Positions 63,762 through 64,000 of a stretch of DNA of 64,000 bases are shown here, in pieces (position 1 is the first letter of the stretch; the number at the start of each line of letters is the position of its first letter). The position numbers and the translations under genes were made by a program. The DNA is from Lachnoclostridium phytofermentans (lineage in GTDB: Bacteria; Bacillota; Clostridia; Lachnospirales; Lachnospiraceae): contig NZ_JPOF01000008.1 of NCBI RefSeq assembly GCF_000733755.1, positions 186,001 through 250,000 of the forward strand. Reading direction: 5' to 3'. The notes under the pieces were generated by a model. The model ran no database searches. It was not told where the DNA came from and worked only from the letters and a program-made list of their open reading frames with translations.

Positions 63762-64000
63762 TTAAACAAGTGGCAGTGTAAACGTAAAACAAGCACCGTT
63801 TAAGTGATTACTTGCCTCGATTACTCCTCCGTGAGCAATGATTATGGTTTTACATATGGATAATCCAATGCCCATTCCTTTTGTGGAATCACTGCTTGAG
63901 TTTTCTGTTACAGTGTAGCCATCAAATAAACTATAGATCATATCTTTATTGATACCAACTCCATAATCCGTAATGGAAAAGCGCACAAAGTTCGTTTCTG
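63762..64000 (-). CDS. sensor histidine kinase, C-terminal part (runs off the window)
   Basis: Only the last 79 codons or so are visible; the frame is open to the window edge, so the gene continues to the right. The fragment is the end of a HATPase domain: ITDYGVGINKDMIYSLF, the G-box KGMGIGLSICKTIIIAHGG and a closing FTFTLPLV. The G-box wording resembles KdpD. It pairs with the response regulator just downstream. Confidence 0.88.
   Translation of the reverse strand, partial: ETNFVRFSITDYGVGINKDMIYSLFDGYTVTENSSSDSTKGMGIGLSICKTIIIAHGGVIEASNHLNGACFTFTLPLV

Noticed and set aside
1-64000. tRNA and rRNA genes
   Set aside because: No cloverleaf with a T-loop GGTTCGAATCC-type segment or rRNA-like conserved stretch was noticed on either strand; a covariance scan could not be run.

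Overview
The window looks like the chromosome of a low-GC, spore-forming Firmicute of the Lachnospiraceae/Clostridium type, closest in character to plant-polysaccharide fermenters such as Clostridium (Lachnoclostridium) phytofermentans. This is inferred from the AT-rich sequence, strong AGGAGG ribosome-binding sites, many signal-less glycoside hydrolases, a DUF1540 protein, coat-like Cys-rich repeat proteins, a fused SecDF and a TPP-riboswitch/ThiT unit. No database search was possible.

Bases 1-16400 are an accessory region: a graveyard or reservoir of Rhs (YD-repeat) effector ends. Fragments of one Rhs core recur at 2471-4300, 6650-7210, 11505-12160 and 14895-15310. They lead into different C-terminal tips: a phospholipase-C-like remnant, an NlpC/P60 peptidase, M15 (VanY-like) peptidases (one broken, one intact domain, one tail scrap), and one nuclease-type polymorphic toxin. 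Two core copies carry a peptidoglycan-binding domain before the tip. After almost every tip stands a candidate immunity gene. These are exported (lipoprotein, membrane-anchored or signal-peptide) after envelope-type tips and cytosolic after the nuclease-like tip. The effector parts are truncated, frameshifted, stopped by TAG codons or lack translation signals, while most candidate immunity genes are intact with good ribosome-binding sites. A repeated boundary element (tail of an LRR gene, a hairpin, then Rhs sequence) occurs three times. A prenyltransferase-fold gene of visibly different base composition and a BtrH-like gene end this region.

From 18 kb the content is mostly chromosomal. It opens with KdpD/KdpE without a KdpFABC pump and a TPR protein. 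A carbohydrate zone follows (GH2, GH43, GH27 plus SGNH esterase, GH35), interleaved with a coiled-coil protein, a ZIP metal transporter, a GreA-type factor, SecDF, a DUF368 lipid-carrier translocase, a DUF421 protein and two Cys-rich repeat proteins that look like spore-coat components. From 40 to 48 kb lie DUF1540, a secreted SH3/NlpC-P60 cell-wall enzyme, a NERD-like membrane protein, an ArsC/Spx-type protein, a YczE-type membrane protein and ThiT under a TPP riboswitch.

From 48.7 to 53.7 kb an AraC regulator diverges from a complete iron-chelate ABC importer, with a Fur-box-like palindrome between them. From 54.8 to 59 kb a thiol-redox group (TlpA-like, CcdA, rhodanese lipoprotein, MerR, thioredoxin, Crp/Fnr) is followed by pyruvate kinase. 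A tnpA-only IS200-type element and a second KdpE-like regulator with a truncated sensor kinase close the window.
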